Origin: Streptomyces lunaelactis
GTDB lineage: Bacteria; Actinomycetota; Actinomycetes; Streptomycetales; Streptomycetaceae
NCBI RefSeq assembly: GCF_003054555.1
Contig: NZ_CP026304.1
Coordinates: forward strand, 3,782,001-3,846,000
DNA length: 64,000 nucleotides
Direction of reading: 5' to 3'
The stretch's first letter is position 1. Every line of letters starts with the position of its first letter. The position numbers were made by a program, and so were the translations under genes. The notes under the pieces were generated by a model. That model searched no databases. It saw only the letters and a list, made by a program, of their open reading frames with translations, and had not been told where the DNA came from. Below are positions 1 through 7,245 of the stretch, in pieces.

Positions 1-637
1 GTCAGTCAGCGCGCGGATCAGGTGCTTGACGCTTGCGCCGTACTCCAGCCAGGTCGTGGCGAAGGGTTCCAGCCGCTCACAGTCGGCGGCGGAGAGAGTC
101 ATGCGGGGGGTCGGTACGGCCGAGGGCGGCGAGGGTCCGGTACGCGGTGGTGCGCTCCGGTGCGGGCTCGGCCTCGGGGGTCGTGGTGGCCGGCGGGTCG
201 TCCGGAGCGTCGTCGGGGGCGTCGTCGGGGGCGTCGAGCATCACGCCTCGTACGCTCCGGCAGAACTCCTGCCACCAGGCGGCACTGCGGGCGGTACGCG
301 ACCAGTAGGTACGCGTCACCCAGCGCACCCCGTCGTCACGGGCCACCTGTTCCTTGATACGGCGCAGATGGCCCGCGTTCGTCAGTGCCTTGAGTGCGCT
401 GCGGATCGCCGCCTGCCCGTAGCCGGCGATGTGTTTGGCCAGGGTCTTGTGGTCCATCGCCGCGCCCTCGGGGAGCCGGTCGATGAAGGCGGCGACGGCC
501 GCTTCCCGCTTGGGCAGATGTGCGAAGTCGCTGCTGTGGCGGGGGGATTGATCGGGTGCGGGGCGCTTGCCGTAGCCGGGGCTGGCCATGGGGTGTGCGG
601 GCGTTGGCAGGGCACAGCTAGAGTTGGTGTAAGCCAC
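1..637 (-). pseudogene. HTH DNA-binding protein, frameshifted and cut by the window edge
   Basis: The readable frame (77-637) starts with GTG, with AAGGA eight bases upstream. It encodes a winged-helix type domain (about residues 45-95) followed by an Ala/Pro/Asp-rich linker with a repeated DDAP unit. At the G6 run 105-110 the frame leaves the family pattern and stops 26 bases on. Removing one base lets the other frame continue as TDPRMTLSAADCERLEPFAT to the window edge. That continuation is the usual C-terminal half of this Streptomyces helix-turn-helix family. The gene is therefore either frameshifted or carries a homopolymer sequencing error. The family relation is recognised from general similarity only. 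Confidence 0.6.
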
Positions 638-904
638 GAGATCGGTCCTTGTCGATCTTGGAGGTCAGACCCCGTCCGGTGCTGATAACACCGGTCGGGG
701 TTGCTTATTGCTGCGAACGCTAGAGGCATATGACAGCGCGTTGCAAGTTGAACACCGATAGTCAACTCTTACGAGGATCGGGCTAGTTGGGGAGGGTGGG
801 TGGGTTCAATCCACCAACCATTCCTTGCAAAGGGAGCTCGGGACTCGAAGCCCGGAGCTCGGAGCTCACCCCCCAAGGCAACGCGCACACCACGCACGCG
901 CCGT
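638..904. other. Non-coding stretch upstream of the HTH gene
   Basis: No credible gene is seen. The part nearest 640-760 is less GC-rich than its surroundings and presumably carries the promoter of the leftward HTH gene. A block of short GGGAGCTC/GAGCTC inverted motifs lies around 832-868 and may fold. Nothing else could be identified. Confidence 0.4.
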
Positions 905-1066
905 TCACGCCTGGGCTTGGGCCTTTCCGTAGTTGGTGGTGTCGAAGACTGTGACGACGTCCGGTTCGGGCCAGGTCTCTGGCTTGGCGAAACGAAACTC
1001 CGGCCCGTGCTTGGGCAGACGCCGTCCGCTTGAGCCGGCTCGGGGTCGGTGACGCTTGCGGACACC
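905..1066 (-). pseudogene. Transposase fragment
   Basis: In the reverse strand a stop-bounded frame of about 53 codons reads RLPKHGPEFRFAKPETWPEP followed by a VVTVFDTTNYGKAQAQA end. The pattern (R)PRKHG-EF-F---TW-EP---V--T--YG-A-A matches the N-terminal/central part of a common Streptomyces transposase family. The frame is closed by stops on both sides and has no start, so it is a relic. It lies next to a 5'-truncated GNAT gene and the helR region, suggesting that past transposition shaped this segment. The family assignment is from memory of the motif, not a search. Confidence 0.55.
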
Positions 1067-1209
1067 TCAGAGAGGCTGACGGGGCCCACTGACGGTGCCA
1101 AGCGCCAGTGGCCCCCCTGCTCACAGAGCCACGGCTCAGGAACCGGCTGCCTTGACCTTGTCCACGTCGAAGATCTGGTCGGCCGGCGGCGCGGCGGTCA
1201 CCATCGTCG

Positions 1210-1530
1210 TTACGGTCTGACCGGCCCACGCCGCCACTCGTACCGGATGTCGGGCTCCCGTTCTTCGTTCCGGCTGCCGTCCGTGTGCTCCACCGCGACG
1301 AAGCCGTGGCGTTCGTAGAACCGTTGCGCCGGGGCGTTGACCTGGAACGTCCACAGGGCAAGTCCGGTCGGGGACTGCGTCTTCGCCAGGTCAACGAGAC
1401 GGTTGCCGATGCCGCGGCTCTGCCAGGACGGATCGACGTAGAGCTGGTCCAGTTCCTCGCCGTCGAGCACCATCATCGCGACGACGGCGTCCTCGACGGT
1501 CGCCACCCAGGTCTCCTGGCCCGGCACGAC
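1210..1530 (-). pseudogene. GNAT N-acetyltransferase, 5'-truncated
   Basis: The frame encodes the C-terminal two thirds of a GNAT acetyltransferase. It has the beta-strand ELDQLYVDPSWQSRGIG with the acetyl-CoA pyrophosphate-binding R/Q-x-x-G-x-G/A loop, then a typical NAPAQRFYERHGF motif. About 50-60 residues that should precede PGQETWVA are missing. The coding sequence begins at the GTG at 1527, directly after the helR stop codon. Either a deletion joined the two genes or the shortened ORF is translated by coupling to helR. Enzymatic activity is doubtful because the first strands and helices of the fold are absent. Confidence 0.6.
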
Positions 1531-3678
1531 TCAGGAGCTCGTGAGGATGACGAGTTGCCGGGTCGCTCGGGTCATCGCGACATAGCGGTCGACCGCTCCT
1601 TCGATGCCCTTGCCGAACGCCTCTGGGTCGATGAGAACAACCAGGTCGAACTCGAGCCCCTTCGACAGCTCCGGGGTCAGCGACCGGACGCGGGACGTCG
1701 CCCGGAATGTGGGATCGCCGATGACGCAGGCGATCCCGTCGGCATGCGCACCGAGCCAGGTGTCGAGGATCGAGTCCAGATCCGAAACAGATCCGTGTAC
1801 GACGGGGACGTCGCTGCTGCGGATGGAGGTCGGTACGTTGGCGTCCGGGAGCACGGCTCGGATAACCGGCTCGGCTTCCGCCATGACCTCTTCCGGCGTC
1901 CGGTAGTTGATGCTCAGGGGGGCCACGTTGATCCGGTCGAGCCCGATCCGCTCGAGCCGTTCCTGCCACGACTCTGTGAACCCGTGCCTGGCCTGGGCAC
2001 GGTCCCCGACAATGGTGAAGCTCCGAGACGGGCAGCGGAGCAGCAGCATCTGCCACTCCGCGTCGGTCAGTTCCTGTGCCTCGTCCACGACGATATGCGC
2101 GAACGGGCCGGCGAGCAGGTCCGGTTCGGCGCTGGGCAGCGCGGTCTCGTCGATCAGGCTGTCCTGCAGGTCCCGTCCGCGCAGCATCGTCACCGCACCT
2201 TCACCGTCGTCATCGGCCGCGAGCACGTTGTCGATGACGCCGGCCATGCGCTCGCGTTCGGCGGCGACAGAGGCCTTGTGCCGACGCTTGCGCAGTGAGG
2301 CCTCCGGGTCGCCGAGCCGCTGCCGTGCCGCGTCCAGGAGCGGCAGGTCGGACACCGTCCAGGCCTGGGCGTCCTCGCGCTGCAGCTTCGACACGTCATC
2401 GCGACCGAGCCAGGGAGCGCACATCCGCAGATAGGCGGGTACCGACCACAGGTCTGCGACGAGGTCAGCCGCTTCGAGCAACGGCCATGCGCCGTCGAGG
2501 GTGCTGATCAGTTCCTTGTCGTGCAGCAGCGACTTCCGGAACAGGTCGGGCGAGACGTCGCCGTCGTGCTTGTCCAGCAGGATCGTGACCAGCTCCTCCC
2601 AGATCTGGTCCCGTGCTTCGTTGTGCGGAGTACCTGGTCCCGGTGCTTCGAAGGCCTCGGCCCAGTCGTCGGCGCTCAGCCAGATGTCGGACCAGTGGGT
2701 CGTGACCGTCATCCCCTTGGTGGGCGGCTCCTCGTAGAACCTGACGGCCGTCTCGATCGCCTTGACCATGTTCGCGGACGACTTCAGGAGGGCCACGTCC
2801 GGATCGGTCTCGGTCGCCGCTCCGGCTCCCTGGGGGACGAGGTCCCGCACGGTGCACGTCTGCACACCCTCCTCTCCGAGGCTGGGGAGGACGTCGGCGA
2901 CGTAGGCCAGGTAGGGCTGGTGCGGACCGACGAACAGCACGCCGCCCCGACGGTGACCGAGGCGAGGGTCGGAGTAGAGGAGGTAGGCGGAGCGGTGCAG
3001 AGCGACGACGGTCTTCCCCGTACCCGGACCGCCGTCGACGACAAGAGCGCCCCGGGATCCCGCCCGGATGATGGCGTCCTGGTCGGCCTGGATGGTGCCG
3101 AGCACGTCTCGCATCCTGGCCGACCGGTTGCTGCCCAGGCTGGCGACGAAGGCGGACTGGTCGTCGAGCGCGGCGTGCCCGACAAACCCGTCCGAGGTGA
3201 ACACCTCGTCCCAGTAGTCGCTTATCCGGCCGCGCGTCCAGCGATACCTGCGGCGGCTTGCCAGACCCATCGGGTCGGCGTGGGTGGCTCCGAAGAACGG
3301 CTCAGCCGCGGGGGAGCGCCAGTCGATCAGCAGCCGACGGCCCGCGCTGTCCGTAAGGCCAAGCCGTCCGACGTACACGGGCTCGGGGTTGTCCGCGCTG
3401 ACCACGTGTCCGAGGCACAGGTCCAAGCCGAAGCGACGCAAGGCGCGCAGACGACCGGTCAGCCGGTGGATCTCCAGGTCCCGCTCCATCGCCTCCCGGC
3501 CAATGCCGCCGGGCGCCCTGCGCTCGGCATCGAGGCGGTCGGACAGTTCGGCGATCGCCTGCTCGAGGCTCTCCGCGATGGCCGCGAAGTGCTGCTCGTC
3601 GCCGGCGATCAGCATCGGGTCGGCCTTGGGGGAGAGGTGGTCGGGAAGGTCAAACGCGCTGGTAGTCAGGGGGTGCAT
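1531..3678 (-). CDS. helR: HelR/HelD-like RNA polymerase recycling motor ATPase
   Basis: This is a 715-residue superfamily 1 helicase-like ATPase. It has an N-terminal coiled-coil arm (about residues 25-75), Walker A GGPGTGKT near residue 215, a Walker B-like VVDEAQ near residue 530, and C-terminal UvrD-type motifs (INYRTPEEV, GLEFDLVVLID, YVAMTRATRQLVIL). HelD/HelR proteins remove stalled RNA polymerase from DNA, and in Streptomyces the HelR branch protects against rifamycins. The rifamycin-associated element at 3897-3915 supports HelR over a generic HelD. The ATG is preceded by GGAG at eight bases. It probably once followed a glycosyltransferase gene, now a relic. Confidence 0.8.
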   Translation of the reverse strand: MHPLTTSAFDLPDHLSPKADPMLIAGDEQHFAAIAESLEQAIAELSDRLDAERRAPGGIGREAMERDLEIHRLTGRLRALRRFGLDLCLGHVVSADNPEPVYVGRLGLTDSAGRRLLIDWRSPAAEPFFGATHADPMGLASRRRYRWTRGRISDYWDEVFTSDGFVGHAALDDQSAFVASLGSNRSARMRDVLGTIQADQDAIIRAGSRGALVVDGGPGTGKTVVALHRSAYLLYSDPRLGHRRGGVLFVGPHQPYLAYVADVLPSLGEEGVQTCTVRDLVPQGAGAATETDPDVALLKSSANMVKAIETAVRFYEEPPTKGMTVTTHWSDIWLSADDWAEAFEAPGPGTPHNEARDQIWEELVTILLDKHDGDVSPDLFRKSLLHDKELISTLDGAWPLLEAADLVADLWSVPAYLRMCAPWLGRDDVSKLQREDAQAWTVSDLPLLDAARQRLGDPEASLRKRRHKASVAAERERMAGVIDNVLAADDDGEGAVTMLRGRDLQDSLIDETALPSAEPDLLAGPFAHIVVDEAQELTDAEWQMLLLRCPSRSFTIVGDRAQARHGFTESWQERLERIGLDRINVAPLSINYRTPEEVMAEAEPVIRAVLPDANVPTSIRSSDVPVVHGSVSDLDSILDTWLGAHADGIACVIGDPTFRATSRVRSLTPELSKGLEFDLVVLIDPEAFGKGIEGAVDRYVAMTRATRQLVILTSS

Positions 3679-3679
3679 G

Positions 3680-3836
3680 TCACCAGCTCCGATCTGAGGT
3701 CGCGCCCGCGAACTCCGGCGGCGCGCACACCCGCCACACCCGCACCTCGGCGCCGAGTGCCCGCAACCGCAGCGCGAGTTCCCACCACCGGCTCGACGTC
3801 ACCGCCCGACCCATGAACTGGCAACAACACATGCAC
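3680..3836 (-). pseudogene. Relic of a glycosyltransferase N-terminus (possibly rifamycin glycosyltransferase)
   Basis: From a GTG at 3836, with GGGAG upstream, the frame reads HVLLPVHGSGGDVEPVVG. After a one-base slip it continues ELALRLRALGAEVRV and ends in CAPPEFAG before a stop at 3680-3682. Together these are the first 40 or so residues of a GT1/MGT-type antibiotic glycosyltransferase (usual form: VLL-T-GSRGDVEPLV-LA-RLRALGAEVRVCAPP). The rest of the gene is gone, and helR starts two bases beyond. Rifamycin glycosyltransferase (rgt) genes are among the known genes behind rifamycin-associated elements, so this relic between such an element and helR may be a deleted rgt. That identity is inference. 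Confidence 0.6.
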
Positions 3837-3896
3837 TTCGTGAATCTCCCGTTCCCGCAGGTTCTGGCCTAGGCCAGCGATTCTGCGGCACGACCC

Positions 3897-3915
3897 GGGT
3901 CTTGCCGCAAGCCCC
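3897..3915 (-). promoter_or_regulatory. Rifamycin-associated element (RAE)
   Basis: The 19-bp sequence GGGTCTTGCCGCAAGCCCC is an inverted repeat, GGG-CTTGC-C-GCAAG-CCC. It matches the described RAE consensus found upstream of rifamycin-inactivation genes and helR in actinomycetes. It lies about 60 bases upstream of the relic glycosyltransferase start and about 220 bases upstream of helR. It is expected to give rifamycin-inducible expression of helR through the shortened leader. Confidence 0.75.
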
Positions 3916-4063
3916 CCGGTGCGCTATAAGTTGAAAGTGGCAAGGGGTGGGTACTCTCCCTTGCCTTTGCTTTTGTCGCCCGCGGTGGACGGGCAGGCCC
4001 TTCGCCAGGCGGCGACGCGCCACGTACGGCGGTTTCGTCCCCGCGCCGGCTCAGTAAGTCGGC

Positions 4064-4480
4064 TCACCGCAGTGCCAGTTCGGCCCAGATCGTCTTGCCG
4101 ATGACGCGGTCGGCCGTGCCCCACGCCGAGGCGAGTGCGTCGACCAGCAGCAGGCCGCGGCCCGTCTCCGAGTCGGGGTTCGGTGGCCTCGGGGCTGGTT
4201 CGCGGTCGGCGCGGGCGTCCGAGACCTCGATACGGAGAGTCTTCGGGCAGAGCGTGAGGCGCAGTTCGAAGTCCCGGCCCGGGACGCGGGCGTGTGTGAC
4301 CGCGTTCGCCGCGAGTTCAGCCACGATCAGGGCGGCCGCGTCGGAGGAGTCGCTGCCGTACGGGAGCCCCCAGCCGTCGAGTTGATGGACCGCGAGGTGG
4401 CGGGCCAGGCGGGCGCCCCGCCGCGTGGCGCTCAGGCGCTGGGTGAACTCGGCGATGGGGGTGGCGGTTTCGGCTTTCAT
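4064..4480 (-). CDS. ATP-binding RsbW-type anti-sigma regulator
   Basis: A 138-residue HATPase_c protein of the RsbW/SpoIIAB type. The N-box ELAANAVTHA lies near residue 55, followed by RIEVSDA, and the G-box TGRGLLLVDALASAWG lies near residue 105. Such proteins act as serine kinases/anti-sigma factors in the cytoplasm. It is transcribed away from an XRE regulator with a DUF397 partner. This layout is the same as the whiJ/abaA-like modules of Streptomyces, which influence development and antibiotic production. The partner sigma or anti-sigma antagonist is not visible here. Confidence 0.75.
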   Translation of the reverse strand: MKAETATPIAEFTQRLSATRRGARLARHLAVHQLDGWGLPYGSDSSDAAALIVAELAANAVTHARVPGRDFELRLTLCPKTLRIEVSDARADREPAPRPPNPDSETGRGLLLVDALASAWGTADRVIGKTIWAELALR

Positions 4481-4602
4481 GTCACTCAGCGTGTCCGGTT
4501 CGCCGTACCCTGACCAGGAGTGAGATCGCGACGCTGGGTAACTGTACGAGTACGGACGGCGGGCTGTACGGGCGACGGCCGTGACCGAGAAGGCGGTACG
4601 CC

Positions 4603-5457
4603 ATGACGGAAGAGCGGCCGGAGCGGCCGGCTGAAGTGGACGGGACAGCGCACCTCTTCAGGGCGCTCGGTAAGCAGCTCAAGGTGCTGCGGGAGAACGC
4701 CGGGCTGAGCCAGCGGGAGTTGGGGGTGGCCGTCCACTGCGGGGAGGCTCTGATTTCCTCGATCGAGCGCGGCGTTCGGACACCGCAGCCCGATCTTCTG
4801 GAACGCGCCGATGAGTTGCTGGCTGCGGGTGGTGTGCTGAAGGCCGCCGTGGAGGATGTGCGGGAGGCCCAGGCGAAGTCCCGGACACGGCATCCGGACT
4901 GGTTCCGAGATTACGCCAAGGCAGAGGCAGAGGCCGTTGCCCTGCACGTCTACAGCGCTCAGGCTGTGCATGGCCTTCTGCAGACCGAGGAGTACGCGCG
5001 CGCCGTCTTCACTCAGCGGCGTCCGCTGCTCGACGAGGAGACCGTTGAGAAGCGGGTAGCCGACCGGTTGGCCCGTCAGCAGATTTTCGAGCGCTGGCCT
5101 CTGCCAACCTTCAGCTATGTGCTGGAGGAGGCGCTGCTCCAGCGGCCGATCGGCGGACAGGCCGCCCACGAGCGCCAGTTGCGCCAACTGCTGCGGATCG
5201 GCCGACTGCGGAACGTTGAGTTCCAGGTGATGCCTACCGAGCGCGAGGAACACCCGAGCCTGGGTGGCCCGTTCAACCTGCTGACACCCAGGGGGCGGCA
5301 GCAGGTTGCGTACATTGAGATCCAGGGATACCCGCGGCTGATCACCGACCCGGAAGAGGTTCGAATCTTCACCGAACGCTATGGGATTATCCGGGCGCAG
5401 GCTCTCACGCCCCGGGAGTCTCTGTCCCTGATCGAGAAGACGCTGGGAGAGCGATGA
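4603..5457 (+). CDS. XRE-family regulator with DUF5753 (WhiJ-like)
   Basis: A 284-residue protein. An N-terminal Cro/C1 helix-turn-helix (about residues 20-80, GLSQRELGVAVHCGEALISS) is followed by the DUF5753 domain (about 95-275, starting near WFRDYAKAEAEAVALHVYSA). The length is standard for the family. It overlaps the downstream DUF397 gene by four bases, so the two are translationally coupled. The divergent ATPase completes a whiJ-like module. In studied cases the HTH protein represses and the DUF397 protein antagonises it. Targets are unknown here. Confidence 0.8.
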   Translation: MTEERPERPAEVDGTAHLFRALGKQLKVLRENAGLSQRELGVAVHCGEALISSIERGVRTPQPDLLERADELLAAGGVLKAAVEDVREAQAKSRTRHPDWFRDYAKAEAEAVALHVYSAQAVHGLLQTEEYARAVFTQRRPLLDEETVEKRVADRLARQQIFERWPLPTFSYVLEEALLQRPIGGQAAHERQLRQLLRIGRLRNVEFQVMPTEREEHPSLGGPFNLLTPRGRQQVAYIEIQGYPRLITDPEEVRIFTERYGIIRAQALTPRESLSLIEKTLGER

Positions 5458-5636
5458 ACACCGAGCACGTCCAGTGGTTCAAGAGCAGCTACAGCGACGG
5501 TGAGGGCGGCGACTGCGTCGAGGTCGCCACCTCCCCCAGCACCATCCACATCCGGGACTCCAAAGTCACCGAAGGCCCCAACCTCGCCGTCACCCCCACC
5601 ACCTGGGCGACGTTCGTCAGGTCCGTGCGTGTCTGA
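5454..5636 (+). CDS. DUF397 small partner protein
   Basis: A 60-residue DUF397 protein (VQWFKSSYSDGEGGDCVEVA, IHIRDSK, W-TFV near the end). It starts inside the stop region of the upstream XRE gene (ATGA overlap). Members of this family are the small partners of WhiJ-like regulators and probably act by direct protein contact. It has no signal peptide or membrane segment. Confidence 0.8.
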   Translation: MNTEHVQWFKSSYSDGEGGDCVEVATSPSTIHIRDSKVTEGPNLAVTPTTWATFVRSVRV

Positions 5637-5674
5637 CTGACGTCGAGGCCGGCCGCTCGGCAGGGTCGGGGTAC

Positions 5675-5899
5675 ATGAAGTCGTCACGACTGATCGTCCT
5701 CGCCGCCCTGTCCGTCGCCGCCCTCATCCCCACGTACGGGCAACCCAAGCCCGGGGCCCCAACGATCCAGGCCCCGGGGACGAGCACCGGCTATGCGGAC
5801 TACACGTACTGCCCGTACTCGTCCAGCACCCGCAGCACATCGCCCTCCCCCGCCGGAGGGAGCTGCAGCACGACCTCCTCCACGCCCAGTTCCGCGTAG
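5675..5899 (+). CDS. Hypothetical short secreted protein, doubtful
   Basis: The first 22 residues (MKSSRLIVLAALSVAALIPT) look like a signal peptide, with a positive N-region and a hydrophobic core. The remainder is low complexity and its last 100 bases overlap the convergent LLM oxidoreductase gene in antisense. A clear Shine-Dalgarno sequence is absent. It may be the 5' relic of a secreted protein cut off by the arrival of the neighbouring gene, or a chance frame. Confidence 0.25.
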   Translation: MKSSRLIVLAALSVAALIPTYGQPKPGAPTIQAPGTSTGYADYTYCPYSSSTRSTSPSPAGGSCSTTSSTPSSA

Positions 5900-6624
5900 T
5901 GCGCGAGCTTGCCGGGCGTCGGCAGGACCGCGTACGGGACGATCTGCAGCGCACCCGGGTCACGGCCCGCCGACTCCCAGGCCTCCCTCAGCACCGGGAC
6001 CGACTCCGTAAGTCCCCGGCCGCCGATCGGAAGCCAGCCGTCCGCGTACTCCGCGATGTGCGAGAAGAGCTTCGGGCCGGCCGCTCCCCCAATCAGGGTG
6101 CGGGGGCCGCTCACCGGCTTCGGGTAGGCGTACGACGCCCGTACTGACCCGAACTCGCCCTTGTAAGCCGTCGGTTCGCCCGCCCACAGCGCCCGCATCA
6201 GCGCCATCCGGTCCCGGCCCAGTTCGCGTCGCGTCGTCCACTCCACGCCGTGGTCCGCGGCCTCCTCCTTGTTCCAGCCGAATCCGAGGCCCAGCGTGAA
6301 ACGCCCGCCCGACAGATGGTCGAGGGTCGCGATCTGCTTGGCCAGGTCGATCGGGTCGTGCTGGGCCACGAGCGTGATGCCCGTGCCGAGGCCGAGCCGC
6401 GAAGTGACCGCCGCGGCCTGGCCGAGGGCGATAAAGGGGTCGAGCGTACGGCCGTACTCGGGGGGCAGTTCGCCGCCCGCGGGGTAGGGAGTCGACCGCT
6501 CCACCGGGATGTGCGTGTGCTCCGGCAGATAGAGCCCGGCGAATCCGCGCTCCTCCAGCTCGCGCGCCAGCCGTACGGGCGTGATCGTCTCGTCGGTGAG
6601 GAAGATCGTGGTCGCGATCCGCAT
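5800..6624 (-). CDS. LLM class F420-dependent oxidoreductase
   Basis: A 274-residue TIM-barrel protein of the luciferase-like monooxygenase superfamily. Its motifs are TLDHLSGGRFTLGLGFGWNKEE (about residues 85-106), a middle R-ELGRDRMALMRALW segment and IGGAAGPKLFSHIAEYADGWLP (about 165-186). The set is typical of F420-dependent hydride-transfer enzymes. The ATG at 6624 is preceded by GGAGG at six bases, which excludes the longer upstream frame. It is divergent from a small membrane protein gene. The TGACG operator of the catabolic LLM genes is missing upstream, so it is probably outside that regulon. Confidence 0.8.
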   Translation of the reverse strand: MRIATTIFLTDETITPVRLARELEERGFAGLYLPEHTHIPVERSTPYPAGGELPPEYGRTLDPFIALGQAAAVTSRLGLGTGITLVAQHDPIDLAKQIATLDHLSGGRFTLGLGFGWNKEEAADHGVEWTTRRELGRDRMALMRALWAGEPTAYKGEFGSVRASYAYPKPVSGPRTLIGGAAGPKLFSHIAEYADGWLPIGGRGLTESVPVLREAWESAGRDPGALQIVPYAVLPTPGKLAHYAELGVEEVVLQLPPAGEGDVLRVLDEYGQYV

Positions 6625-6720
6625 GTGGCTCCTCCATGGATTCATTGCTGGTGGCGGGCCAAACGTATGCCGTACGGTGCCAGATGCCGAGAGCTCGGCG
6701 ACAACGGGAGGATCCACCTC

Positions 6721-7056
6721 ATGATGCGTATCCGCATCGCCACCACCGCGCTTGTGCTGTCCGGCGCACTGCTCGCGGGCGCGCCCGCCGCGTCGGCGGC
6801 CTACGCGCCCACCGCGGCCGTCGCCACCCACAGCATCGCCACCCACAGCATCGTCGCCGCGCCCGGAGCCGGGCCGTCCGTCGCCAAGGCGCCGACGACG
6901 GTCAGCACCGTCGGCAAGGACCGCAAGAAGAACAAGAAGAAGAAAAAGAAGAAGAGCGGGCTCTCGTCGGGCCTCGTCATCGGTCTGATCCTCGGCATCG
7001 CGCTGCTTGTGATCATCGTGCTGCTGCTGATGCGGCGCAACCGGAGCCACGGCTGA
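6721..7056 (+). CDS. Small signal-peptide membrane protein with poly-lysine stretch
   Basis: A protein of about 111 residues. It has an N-terminal signal peptide (to about residue 28, ending in ASA), a repeated ATHSI segment and a Lys-rich stretch (KDRKKNKKKKKKKSG, about 63-77). A C-terminal transmembrane helix (about 80-105) ends in RRNRSHG. GGGAGG lies before a double ATG (6721/6724). The architecture suggests a protein exported to the cell surface and anchored at its C-terminus, with a basic patch next to the membrane. No family is recognised. Confidence 0.6.
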   Translation: MMRIRIATTALVLSGALLAGAPAASAAYAPTAAVATHSIATHSIVAAPGAGPSVAKAPTTVSTVGKDRKKNKKKKKKKSGLSSGLVIGLILGIALLVIIVLLLMRRNRSHG

Positions 7057-7245
7057 CCGGAGTCACGACTGCCCGAGTCACGACTGGCCGGAGTGACGAC
7101 TGAGTCGTCACGGTGGCCGGAAATCCCACCCGAAAGCCAGGAGCAACCCGGCAACCCCCTTCCCTTGCACGGCCGTTCACGGCTCAATACCAGGGTTTGA
7201 GTGCATCACTTCTGTCCCTCTCACCACCCCTGGGGAGCCGACGGC

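Noticed and set aside
795..830. tRNA-like GGTGGGTTCAATCCACC segment
   Set aside because: The stem pairs do not give a proper T-arm and no acceptor or anticodon arms could be built around it.
5632..5650. TCTGACTGACGTCGA as a further operator
   Set aside because: It lacks the right arm CGTCAG and overlaps the stop of the DUF397 gene.
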